Below are positions 8,762 through 18,300 of a stretch of 64,000 nucleotides of DNA, piece after piece. Within the stretch, counting starts at the first letter, position 1; each line of letters starts with the position of its first letter. A program made the position numbers and the translations under genes. Origin of the DNA: an uncultured Clostridia bacterium. GTDB taxonomy: Bacteria; Bacillota; Clostridia; Oscillospirales; Ruminococcaceae. The notes under the pieces were generated by a model. The model made no database searches. It was not told where the DNA came from and saw nothing but the letters and a program-made list of their open reading frames with translations. The stretch spans positions 1 through 64,000 of the forward strand of contig CALWZA010000017.1 in the NCBI GenBank assembly GCA_944385905.1. The letters run 5' to 3'.

Positions 8762-8775
8762 ACGGTTTTAACCGT
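8762..8775 (-). promoter_or_regulatory. Inverted repeat in the leader of the amino-acid transporter operon
   Basis: ACGGTT-TT-AACCGT, between the predicted transcription start and the ribosome site. Too short for a convincing terminator; possibly a second operator. Weak evidence. Confidence 0.3.
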
Positions 8776-8780
8776 ATGTA

Positions 8781-8797
8781 AATATTACTGTAATATT
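8781..8797 (-). promoter_or_regulatory. Perfect 17-bp palindrome over the transcription start (candidate operator)
   Basis: AATATTAC-T-GTAATATT, with 8-bp arms and a 1-nt centre. It overlaps the -10 (8795-8800) and the predicted start of the transporter operon, the classic place for a repressor site. No regulator gene is adjacent. Confidence 0.55.
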
Positions 8798-8823
8798 CTA
8801 TCACACTATCATGCTGAAGTAAA
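8795..8823 (-). promoter_or_regulatory. Promoter of the amino-acid transporter operon
   Basis: Minus-strand -35 TTTACT (8823-8818), 17-nt spacer, -10 TAGAAT (8800-8795). Confidence 0.65.
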
Positions 8824-8934
8824 TAGAATTAAACCAACTTTGGCGAAATGGACAGTCTTATAAGGTTTTAAAGCGATTTTTATGTACTGATTTTAAGGCT
8901 TTAACTTGTTTTTCTATATGTTTACACTTTATTG

Positions 8935-8963
8935 TTGCGTTATCTGTATAAAAATGATATAAT
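8935..8963 (+). promoter_or_regulatory. Promoter of asnB
   Basis: -35 TTGCGT (8935-8940), 17-nt spacer, -10 TATAAT (8958-8963). It leaves a leader of about 130 nt before the ATG at 9103, in which I see no recognised riboswitch or T-box. Confidence 0.6.
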
Positions 8964-9102
8964 ATTTAAATTAGCGGACAAGCTTTAACTGAGCGAAAAG
9001 TATGCTTATCCCCTCATTTATCGGGCAAATTATCATTTTTTTGTTAATTTACATATAATAAAATCAGCTAACAGCAAAAAACTGAAAGGATGGTTATTAA
9101 CA

Positions 9103-10941
9103 ATGTGCGGTTATGTCGGATTTACAAGCTTAAAAACTTCAAACCGGACGAACGACGCTTCCTCCGTTATTGAGAATATGATGGATACAATCAAACACAG
9201 GGGGCCGGACTCTTCCGGAAAATATGTTGACGATGATATCGCTCTCGGATTCAGGAGACTTTCTATTATCGATTTGGCTCAGGGCAGTCAGCCGCTCTAT
9301 AATGAGGACAGCACGCTTGTACTTGTTTTTAACGGCGAAATCTACAACTATCGGGAGCTCAGGCAAGAGCTGATTGCACACGGTCACTCTTTTCGCACAG
9401 AGACAGACTCCGAGGTTCTTTTGCACGGTTTTGAGGAATGGTCGGAAAAAATGCTCGACCGGCTGAGAGGAATGTTTTCTTTCGTTATTTGGAACACCAA
9501 AACCAAGGAGTTGTTCGGAGCGAGAGATTTTTTCGGCATTAAACCGCTTTACTACGCAAAAATGGGCGATACTTTCATGTTCGGCTCTGAAATCAAAAGC
9601 TTTATTCCCCACCCCGCTTTTGTCATGGAGCTTAACGAAACCGCTCTTGAAAACTATCTTACCTTTCAATACTCGCCCACAAACGAGACTTTTTTCAAAA
9701 ACGTTTACAAGCTTCCCGCCGCTCACTGCTTCAGATACAAAAACGGCAAAATGACAGTCAAGCGCTACTGGGAAATAAAATTTGACGCTGATAACACTCC
9801 GGGACTTGACGATTGGGTAAACAAGATTACACAGACCTTTAACGACTCCGTTTCGGCGCACAAGATAGCCGACGTTGAGGTCGGAAGTTTCCTTTCAAGC
9901 GGAGTTGACTCAAGCTTCGTCGCCGCCGTCGCCAATGTTGACAAAACCTTTACGGTCGGATTCGGCGAGGACGAGAGATACAATGAAATAGGCTATGCAA
10001 AGGAATTTTCTAAATACATCGGAAAAGAAAACATTTCAAAGATTATTACTCCCGACGAGTACTGGTCCTGCTTCCCGAAAATCCAGTATCACATGGACGA
10101 GCCGCTTGCCGACCCTGCCGCTGTCGCTCTTTATTTCGTTTGCAGGCTTGCCTCGGAAAAAGTCAAAGTAGTTTTAAGCGGAGAGGGTGCAGACGAGATT
10201 TTCGGAGGCTACAATATTTACAAAGAGCCCGACGACATGGCCTTTTACAACAGGATTCCAAAGCCTATAAGAAAGGCTATAGGTCATTTCGCGCAGCAGT
10301 TTCCCGCTAAGCGTGGACTCAATTTCCTAATTCGCCGCAGCAAAGACCTTGAGGAACGGTTTATCGGAAACGCTTACATTTTTTCCGAAAAAGAGCGCAA
10401 AGAGCTTTTGAAAATTCACACATCCGCTCCCGACGCCGCTGAAATTACAAAGCCTTTTTATGAAAAAGTTAAAGACAAGGATTCGGTTACAAAAATGCAG
10501 TATCTTGACCTTCATCTTTGGATGACCGGCGATATCCTGCTGAAGGCTGACAAAATGAGCATGGCGAACTCACTTGAGCTGAGAGTGCCTTTCCTTGACA
10601 AAGAGGTTATGAAGCTTGCGGAGAGGATTCCCACAAAATACCGAGTTACCAAAGAAAACACGAAATACGCAATGAGAATCGCAGCTTTAAAAGCCTGCCC
10701 TCCTCAGACCGCAAACAAGAAAAAGCTCGGTTTCCCTGTTCCTATACGGGTTTGGCTCAGAGAAGAAAAATACTATTCGATTGTCAAAGCCGCTTTTACA
10801 TCTCAGACAGCACAAAAATATTTTAACACCGACAAGCTTGTTTCATTGCTTGACGATCACAGAGAAGGCAAATACGACTATTCACGCAAAATCTGGACAG
10901 TCTATTCGTTTCTCGTCTGGCACGCTCAGTATTTTAATTGA
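9103..10941 (+). CDS. asnB: Glutamine-hydrolysing asparagine synthetase B
   Basis: Makes asparagine from aspartate, ATP and glutamine. The 612-aa protein begins MCGYVGF, exposing Cys2 as the glutaminase nucleophile after Met removal. The N-terminal Ntn domain carries RRLSIIDL, FNGEIYNY and the RDFFGIKPLYY stretch. The synthetase domain has the PP-loop SGVDSS (about 266-271) and GEGADEIFGGY. Length is normal for the family. The ribosome site is AAAGGA about 14 nt before the ATG, a slightly long spacing. It is divergent from the amino-acid importer, so uptake and synthesis may be co-regulated, but no shared operator was seen. Confidence 0.93.
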   Translation: MCGYVGFTSLKTSNRTNDASSVIENMMDTIKHRGPDSSGKYVDDDIALGFRRLSIIDLAQGSQPLYNEDSTLVLVFNGEIYNYRELRQELIAHGHSFRTETDSEVLLHGFEEWSEKMLDRLRGMFSFVIWNTKTKELFGARDFFGIKPLYYAKMGDTFMFGSEIKSFIPHPAFVMELNETALENYLTFQYSPTNETFFKNVYKLPAAHCFRYKNGKMTVKRYWEIKFDADNTPGLDDWVNKITQTFNDSVSAHKIADVEVGSFLSSGVDSSFVAAVANVDKTFTVGFGEDERYNEIGYAKEFSKYIGKENISKIITPDEYWSCFPKIQYHMDEPLADPAAVALYFVCRLASEKVKVVLSGEGADEIFGGYNIYKEPDDMAFYNRIPKPIRKAIGHFAQQFPAKRGLNFLIRRSKDLEERFIGNAYIFSEKERKELLKIHTSAPDAAEITKPFYEKVKDKDSVTKMQYLDLHLWMTGDILLKADKMSMANSLELRVPFLDKEVMKLAERIPTKYRVTKENTKYAMRIAALKACPPQTANKKKLGFPVPIRVWLREEKYYSIVKAAFTSQTAQKYFNTDKLVSLLDDHREGKYDYSRKIWTVYSFLVWHAQYFN

Positions 10942-10954
10942 AGATATACAAAAA

Positions 10955-10982
10955 CAGTCTCAACAATAAAAAGTTGAGACTG
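10955..10982. terminator. Bidirectional terminator after asnB
   Basis: CAGTCTCAAC, 8-nt loop, GTTGAGACTG, then CTTTATTTAT. It lies between the convergent stops of asnB and the activase-associated gene. Confidence 0.8.
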
Positions 10983-10988
10983 CTTTAT

Positions 10989-12290
10989 TTATACTGTCTG
11001 AAGTTCCTTTTCGGCTGAGATTTCCGTGTTTTGCTTGTCAAGCTGTTCCTTTGCGATTGAAAGCATGAGCTTTATGCGGTTTTCCTGATTGACTCTTGAA
11101 GCTCCGGGATCGTAGTCTATCGGAACAATATTAGCGTTTGGATGAGTTTCAGATATTTTTCTTATCATTCCCTTTCCGCAAACATGGTTAGGAAGACATC
11201 CGAACGGCTGGGCGCAGATTATATTGTTGTAGCCTTTTTCACAAAGCTCAACCATTTCGCTTGTCAAAAGCCAGCCCTCTCCCATTTTGCAGCCGTGTCC
11301 GATTATGCCGTTTGACATATCTTTCATTTCATGGAACGGCGACGGCGCTGTAAACTCAGGGTGAGCCGAAACCGCGTCTATCATAGCCATGTCAATTTTG
11401 GCAAGGTACTTATCGACTATTTTATAAATTTGATAAGTAAGTTTGCTTCCCCCGTATAATTCATATGTAATTATCGAGTTTTCCACACAGTACATCATAA
11501 ATCCCAGAAGACCCGGCATCATGACTTCGCAGTCCTGAGTGGCGAGAAAGTCTTCAAGATTGTTGTTCCCGAGAGGACAGAATTTTACATATATTTCGCC
11601 GACTATTCCCACCTTTACCTTAGGAACACGATTTACCTTGATTTTCGCAAATTCGTCAGCAATGATTTTAAAGTTTGAGCGGATTTCTTTCATTGAGTAT
11701 CCCTTATCGGCGTAAAACATTTTCTGAAGACGCTTAACCCATGAATCCAAAAGCTTATCGCTCTCTCCTTTTTGAATTTCATAGGGACGTATTTGATTTC
11801 TCAAAAGAACAAGCAAATCGCCGTAACATGTAGCTATAAGTCCTTTTCTGTATTCAAAAAGAGAAACCTTTGCTCCTTCTCCGCCCAGAATATCGGCAAA
11901 ATTCAGAGGCATCACCGGGATATTTGGATATCCCGCTTTTACAAGGGCTTTCTTAAGCAGATACAAATAGTTTGAGGCTCTGCATCCTCCGCCAGTCTGA
12001 GATATCATAAGAGCGGTTTTTTTGAGATCATACTTGCCGCTGTTAAGCGCGTCTATCATCTGACCGATAACCAGCAAAGCCGGATAACAGGTATCGTTAT
12101 GGACATATTTAAGTCCGGTATCCGCAACCTGCTTTCCTCCGTTGTGAAGCACCTCGACGTTAAACCCGGCTTTGTTCAAAACGGTTGTAAGAAGCTTAAA
12201 CTGCACTGTCGCCATATTAGGTATAAGGAGTTTATAATCCTTTTTCATTTCTTTTGTAAACACAAAGGGGTCAGTTTGTTTTTTCGCCAT
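10989..12290 (-). CDS. 2-Hydroxyacyl-CoA dehydratase-related protein (COG3581 type)
   Basis: Cytosolic protein of 433 aa, of the family that accompanies or is fused to large BadF/BadG ATPases; the reaction is not established. Conserved cysteines that could hold an iron-sulfur cluster occur in NDTCYP, TGGGCRASNY, KFCPLGNN and the CAQPFGCLPNHVCGKG segment. Its ATG overlaps the stop of the upstream activase gene by 1 nt (TAATG), so the two are coupled. In many Clostridia the two parts form one polypeptide of roughly 1400 aa; here they are separate. No dedicated dehydratase substrate pathway is encoded nearby. Confidence 0.75.
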   Translation of the reverse strand: MAKKQTDPFVFTKEMKKDYKLLIPNMATVQFKLLTTVLNKAGFNVEVLHNGGKQVADTGLKYVHNDTCYPALLVIGQMIDALNSGKYDLKKTALMISQTGGGCRASNYLYLLKKALVKAGYPNIPVMPLNFADILGGEGAKVSLFEYRKGLIATCYGDLLVLLRNQIRPYEIQKGESDKLLDSWVKRLQKMFYADKGYSMKEIRSNFKIIADEFAKIKVNRVPKVKVGIVGEIYVKFCPLGNNNLEDFLATQDCEVMMPGLLGFMMYCVENSIITYELYGGSKLTYQIYKIVDKYLAKIDMAMIDAVSAHPEFTAPSPFHEMKDMSNGIIGHGCKMGEGWLLTSEMVELCEKGYNNIICAQPFGCLPNHVCGKGMIRKISETHPNANIVPIDYDPGASRVNQENRIKLMLSIAKEQLDKQNTEISAEKELQTV

Positions 12291-15220
12291 TATTTATCAC
12301 CCTTTTCTTCATCCAAAACCGCAAAAAGACTTCTCATTCTTATTTTTACAGCTCCCAAATTATTTATTTCATCTATTTTCAGCTGTGTATATATTTTACC
12401 ATTGCTTTCGAGTATTCTTCTTACCTCATCGGTTGTAATCGCGTCAACTCCGCATCCGAACGACACAAGCTGTACAAGGTTATAATTTTTTCTTTCGGCT
12501 ACAAACTCAGCCGCATTATACAGCCTTGAGTGATAAGTCCACTGATTAAGAACATGAACCTCAGGCGGAGATGTCAGATATGAAACCGACTCCTCGGACA
12601 ATACAACAGCCCCGAATCCGGCAACAAGTCCGTCGATTCCGTGATTTACCTCAGGATCAAGGTGATACGGTCTTCCGCAGAGAACTATAACCGGAAGATT
12701 TTTTTCTTCCGCCAGCATCATAAGTCTCAGTCCCTCGGCACGGATTTTCTCAATATGCTCGTGGTACGCCTTATACGCCTTGTCTGCGGCGGTTTTAACC
12801 TCCGAAAGCGATATGCCGTCAAAATATTTCTCAAGGATTTTAGTCATTTTCTCAGGGAAAAATTTCGGCATATCTATCCCGACATAGTCGTATATGTATC
12901 TTATTTTCTTAACAGACGGCATATTTGCTCCGATAACCTCGGGATAGTATGCTACGACAGGACAGTTATAGTGATTTACTCCCAAGCCGTCGTCAAGATT
13001 ATATGACATGCACGGATAAAAAATCGTGTCTATACCGTCTTCGATAAGCTGCTGAACATGACCGTGTATAAGCTTTGCGGGGTAACAAACCGTATCGGAC
13101 GGAATCGTCTGCTGAGCGTGAACAAACATTTTTCTGCTCGACGGATTTGAAAATACAACCTCAAAGCCGAGCGACGTGAAAAACTCGTTCCAGAAAGGCC
13201 GAAGTTCATACATATTGAGTCCGAAAGGCATTCCGATTTTTCCTCTTACGCCCTTTGGAGATATATATGACGCCAAAAGTTCCCGCTTAAATGCCCAGAG
13301 ATTATTCTCCTGAGACGAGGATTTATTTGTTATCGGTTTTTCGCATCTATTGCCGCCGATGAATCTTCTTCCTCCGTCAAAGGTGTTTACAGTGAGCCTG
13401 CAATGGTTTTCGCAGCCCTGGCACACTACGGTTTTCGCCTCATGGGAAAAGGTCTTAAGTCCGTCTAAGGTAAGTGTAGTACTCGAATTTAACGCCCTGC
13501 TCTTAGAGTAAAGCGCAGCGCCGTAAGCTCCCATAAGTCCGGCGATTGACGGACGTTCTACATTTCTGCCTATTTCATTCTCAAACGCTCTTAAAACAGC
13601 GTCGTTTAAAAATGTTCCGCCCTGAACTACTATATGCTCGCCTAGCTGTGAAGCGTCCGCACAGCGTATAACCTTATAAAGAGCGTTTTTTACAACGCTT
13701 ACAGCCAGTCCGGCCGAGATATTCTCAACGGTAGCCCCGTCTTTCTGAGCCTGCTTTACGGATGAATTCATAAATACTGTACAGCGGCTTCCGAGATCGA
13801 CCGGATTGTCAGCCTTCAACGCCATTTTAGCGAACTCTTCGGCTGTATACCCGAGGGCGCTCGCGAATGTCTGGAGAAACGAGCCGCATCCGGACGAGCA
13901 AGCCTCGTTGAGAAAGATATTGTCTATCGCTCCGTTTCTGATTTTAAAGCACTTTATATCCTGACCGCCGATATCAATTATAAAATCAACTTTCGGGTCA
14001 AACTTTTTTGCCGCCGTGAAATGCGCAATGGTTTCTACTATTCCGAAATCAAGATTAAACGCGTTTTTAACAAGCTCTTCGCCGTATCCGGTTGCGGTTG
14101 AACCATATATCTTCGACGTTGGATAACGGTTATAAAGCTTTTCAAGAAAATTCTTTACCGCCGTGACCGGATTGCCCTTATTTGTAAGATATTCAGAAAA
14201 TACAATGTTCTCGTTTTCGTCTATCGCTACTGCTTTGACTGTTGTTGAACCGGAATCTACGCCGAGATAAAGCTTTTCCGGATCTTCCTTTGGGTCTATA
14301 GTATCAACCACAGTTTTGCCGTGTCTTTCCGAAAACTCCTTATAGTCATCCTCTGATTTGAAAAGCGGAGGACATGAAGCATAGTTGCCTCTTGCCGAAT
14401 ATCCCGATATATCGTCTATGACATCTGCAATTATTACAGGCTTTGAGCTGTCAGCGGAAAACGCCGCTCCCATCGCTACGAAATAAAGTGAATTTTCAGG
14501 GCATATTCCGGTCGTTTTAAGCCTGTGGTCGAACCTTTTTCTCAGCTCGCTGAAAAACGTCATCGGTCCGCCGAGATAAACCACATTTCCCTCAATAGGC
14601 CTGCCCTGAGCAAGTCCTCCGATTGTCTGGTTTACAACGGCGTCGAATATGCTTATTGAAATATCACTCTTTTTCGCCCCCTGATTTATAAGAGGCTGAA
14701 TATCCGTTTTAGCGAAAACTCCGCAGCGCGAGGCTATTGTATAAATTTTTTCATAATTTTTCGCGCACTCGTTCATCTCGTCCGGAGAAATATTCAGCAA
14801 AGTTGCCATCTGGTCAATAAACGCTCCGGTACCTCCGGCGCAGGTGCCGTTCATTCTGACTTCAAGACCGCCGGAAGATTCTTTATCTATAAAAAGAATT
14901 TTTGCGTCTTCGCCGCCGAGCTCAATTACTACATCCGTCTGCGGAAGAAGTCTCTTTACGGCGAGACGTGTAGCGTAAACCTCCTGTACAAAGGTTATTC
15001 CGAGATTTTCGGCAAGCCCCATTCCGGCAGACCCAGATATACACAGCGCGCACGGATCTGACAATTTCAGCTCCTCGTCCATTTCGGAAAGCACTTTTGC
15101 AGCCTTTTCTGCTATCCTCGAAAAATGACGTTCATACTTTGAATAAATTAAATTGTTGTTTTCATCTAAAACAGCGCACTTAAGCGTTGTTGAACCTATA
15201 TCCAATCCGATTTTTATCAT
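12290..15220 (-). CDS. Acyl-CoA dehydratase activase-like protein with two BadF/BadG ATPase domains and DUF2229
   Basis: 976 aa. Two ASKHA-fold ATPase domains are in tandem: domain 1 starts IGLDIGSTTLK (residue 3) and has GTCAGGTGAF; domain 2 starts YLGVDSGSTTVK (about 315) and has NEACSSGCGSF, the cysteine pattern used by 2-hydroxyacyl-CoA dehydratase activases to hold a [4Fe-4S] cluster between subunits. A CQGCENHCRL knuckle precedes the C-terminal DUF2229 region. Family activases use ATP to drive low-potential electron transfer, but the partner enzyme of this double-domain group is unknown to me. The start has GGAG 11 nt upstream. Confidence 0.8.
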   Translation of the reverse strand: MIKIGLDIGSTTLKCAVLDENNNLIYSKYERHFSRIAEKAAKVLSEMDEELKLSDPCALCISGSAGMGLAENLGITFVQEVYATRLAVKRLLPQTDVVIELGGEDAKILFIDKESSGGLEVRMNGTCAGGTGAFIDQMATLLNISPDEMNECAKNYEKIYTIASRCGVFAKTDIQPLINQGAKKSDISISIFDAVVNQTIGGLAQGRPIEGNVVYLGGPMTFFSELRKRFDHRLKTTGICPENSLYFVAMGAAFSADSSKPVIIADVIDDISGYSARGNYASCPPLFKSEDDYKEFSERHGKTVVDTIDPKEDPEKLYLGVDSGSTTVKAVAIDENENIVFSEYLTNKGNPVTAVKNFLEKLYNRYPTSKIYGSTATGYGEELVKNAFNLDFGIVETIAHFTAAKKFDPKVDFIIDIGGQDIKCFKIRNGAIDNIFLNEACSSGCGSFLQTFASALGYTAEEFAKMALKADNPVDLGSRCTVFMNSSVKQAQKDGATVENISAGLAVSVVKNALYKVIRCADASQLGEHIVVQGGTFLNDAVLRAFENEIGRNVERPSIAGLMGAYGAALYSKSRALNSSTTLTLDGLKTFSHEAKTVVCQGCENHCRLTVNTFDGGRRFIGGNRCEKPITNKSSSQENNLWAFKRELLASYISPKGVRGKIGMPFGLNMYELRPFWNEFFTSLGFEVVFSNPSSRKMFVHAQQTIPSDTVCYPAKLIHGHVQQLIEDGIDTIFYPCMSYNLDDGLGVNHYNCPVVAYYPEVIGANMPSVKKIRYIYDYVGIDMPKFFPEKMTKILEKYFDGISLSEVKTAADKAYKAYHEHIEKIRAEGLRLMMLAEEKNLPVIVLCGRPYHLDPEVNHGIDGLVAGFGAVVLSEESVSYLTSPPEVHVLNQWTYHSRLYNAAEFVAERKNYNLVQLVSFGCGVDAITTDEVRRILESNGKIYTQLKIDEINNLGAVKIRMRSLFAVLDEEKGDK

Positions 15221-15303
15221 AAGTTAGCCTGCTCCTCAGAGCGCACCTCCTAACCGCACATCTATTACTATGCCTTTTGCACAGTCATAATGCGTACCCA
15301 TTA

Positions 15304-15332
15304 ATTATATACTTTTTTTCGGCGCAAGTCAA
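15304..15332 (-). promoter_or_regulatory. Promoter of the activase operon
   Basis: Minus-strand -35 TTGACT (15332-15327), 17-nt spacer, -10 TATAAT (15309-15304). It lies just past the addA stop with no terminator hairpin between, so some read-through from addBA is possible. Confidence 0.75.
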
Positions 15333-15376
15333 CCAACTGCGACGTTTTACACACATTTGGCACTTCTTTCGACAGG

Positions 15377-18300
15377 CTATAAATCCAATACTGCGGCATT
15401 TCCCAGAGAAAACGAGTAGATCACACACTCCTTTACCGGCTTTTCAAGAAGTAGATTTAAAGCTGCTTTATACATTTCAAGCTGAGCAAAATAGCGTTCT
15501 TTTAAAGTCTCAATGGATTTTACCCTGTCGGTTTTATAATCAACAAGTACATATCCGTCATGTTCCTCAAAAACGCAGTCGGCTATTCCCTGAAGCATTC
15601 CGTCTGTATTCTCATATACTTTCAGCTCTTCGGTTTTTATTTCGATTTCTGATATTCTGACAATAAACTTTTTTTCACGAAAAACTTTTGGAGACTTTTC
15701 AATTCTTTTATAAAGCACGCTTGAGAAAAACGCGCTGAGCTTTTGCGTATCTATAGACTCCGCCTGCTTTTGAGAAAACACTCCTCTTTCCATAAGTCTT
15801 TTTAGCTCCTCTTTAACATCACGGGCAGCCAAAGAGTAATCCGCTCTCTCCATAAACCTATGCAGTGCGGTTCCCTTTTCCTCAGCCGTCAGCTCGTCAA
15901 ATTCGGTTGTAAACCTCGGAAGCGCAGGATAAAACTTTGCGGAATCATTATTTTTAACGAGCTCGGTTACCGTCAGCTTTGAGTCGGCTTTTACAAGAGA
16001 ATCGTCATACTTGTATCCGATTATCATTTTAATATCGTTTTTGACGGCTGAACTTTGCTTTGTGTCCTCACTCTTTAATGTTTCCGCACGTTTTTGCTCA
16101 TTTTTTTCCGCTGAGCATATTTTTATATCGGATTCGGTTTTATATATCGGATATCTCAAGTCGTTTTCCGCTAAATTCCTGAAAAAATCCCCGCCAGGAT
16201 GTACTAACAAGCACATTGAGATCCAATCCTGCATTGACGATGCCGATTTTACTATTTCCGCGGAAATCCCGTTTTCATTGCAGATTGACACCGCTAAACC
16301 GGTCAGCCTTTTTATACAGTCCGCCGATATTCTGTAAGTTATGAACAGCCTTTCTCTTGCTCTTGTGAGAGCTACATACAAAAGTCTCATTTCTTCGCTC
16401 AAAAGCTCATTTTTAATTTTCATCCTTATCACATCATAAGGCAGTGTTGTATACTTCATAAGCAGACCCGGTTCATAAAGTGAAAAGCCTATACCTGCTT
16501 TTTCCGATATAAGCATTCTTCCGTTCAGTTCTTTCAAATTAAACTTTTTCGAAAATCCGCATAGAAAAACAAACGGATATTCAAGTCCCTTTGAACGGTG
16601 AATAGTTTTCACACTCACTGAATCTTCACCGCCGAACGACGTTAACGCCTGCTTAAAATCTTCTCCGTTTTCGCCGATAAATTTTATATACCTTAAAAAA
16701 CCGGTTATTCCTCCTCTGACCCCGTTTTCATATGACGCGGCGTATTCTCGAAACAGCATTAGGTTTGCTCTTTTTTGTTTGCTGTCACGATAAACCGACG
16801 TGAGCGACAATATATCCGTGGCATCGTAAATTTTCTCGATAAGCTTTCCCAAAGGAAGGCTTGCAGCGTAAAGTCTTAGCTTTTTTATCATCCGTTCGGC
16901 AAAATCACATTTTTCAGACAGCTGAGTACTTATGATTTTTCTTTCATTTTGAGCACCTGCCAGTATATTCTGATAAAGCTTTGATTCGGTATTAATAAGT
17001 TTTATTTGCGCAAGTTCGTCGTCTGTAAACATAAACACGGGAGACAATAAAACGGCAGCCATAGATATATCATGCATGGGGTTGTCTATTACTGATAATA
17101 TGCTGAGCATTAATGATATTTCCTTTGACTTTAAATAGCCGTCTAGTCCTTCGGCGGCAGCGTTAAGTCCATATCTCTCAAAAGCGTCCGAAAGCATTTT
17201 TCGGGATAAATTGTTTCTTGCCAGTACGCAAAAATCGCTTTGGCGGCATTTCCTTTCAGCACCGTTTTCGGTAACTGTTACCCCGCTGTCTATCATAGAT
17301 CTGATTTTCATTGCCGTCTGAACGTATTCTGCACTGCATTCGCTGTCGCCGTCATCGTCATTTTCACTGCTGTCAGTATTATCGTCATAAATGAGTATCT
17401 CTGTAGGAATATCCACATCAGGATAAGAAGCGCCTTTAACAAGTCTTTCATCATCGTTATATTCTGTTTCGCCTATTTCGGCAGACATAAGATTTTCAAA
17501 AACGAAGTTTGTAAAGTCTATTACATTCTTTCGGCTTCTGAAATTGCTTTTTAAAATAACTTCGGTAAGCTTATCTTTATTCTCATCTCTTGACGCCTCA
17601 TATCTTGATGTTACAAATATCTGTGGGTTTGCCAATCGAAAGCGGTATATCGACTGCTTTGCGTCTCCAACTATAAACATGTTGCTTCCCATCTCGGCAG
17701 GACTCTCGCTGTCGGACAAGGCTTTGAATATCAGATTCTGCAGATTGTTTACATCCTGAAACTCATCAATCACTATTAACCTATAGGCTTTGCTTTTTAT
17801 GATTTCCTCTGCAAGCTCAGTTCTTTTCAGTTCGCCGGATTTTCCGTCGACAAGAAGATTTATGCTCATTATTTCAACGTCAGCAAAATCTACGGCGTTT
17901 TTATCCTTTTTAATTCTCAAGACTTCCCCGGCAAATTCCTTTTCTATTTCATAAAGCTCAACAAGTACTTTTTTTGATTTGCGCAAATCATAATCTATCT
18001 GGCTTTGAGTATATGAAAACATTGCCGCGCAGGCTGCAACAGACGATTTGAAGGTTTCTCTCTGCTTTTTTATGTATTCGATTGCCGCCTGCTCAAGCTC
18101 ACAGTAGGGAGAACTTAAAAACTCAGCCTGATTCTTTGCAGCGAGAGCAGTCCGCATTGTACCGAATTTCACCTCTGAAAAAGCTTGGACCGCGGCATCC
18201 CATTCGCCCCGCTCAAGTGTGTCTACAAGGCTTTTGCAGAGCTTAAGATTCGCTTCTACCGTTTCATTTACCGACGGGTGATACAATACGGCTTTCAAGC

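Noticed and set aside
8964-9102. Possible riboswitch or T-box in the asnB leader
   Set aside because: No T-box sequence, specifier stem or terminator/antiterminator pair could be seen.
9139-9861. Long open frame antisense to asnB (240 codons)
   Set aside because: It mirrors codons of a clearly conserved gene, has no ribosome site and no recognisable protein features.
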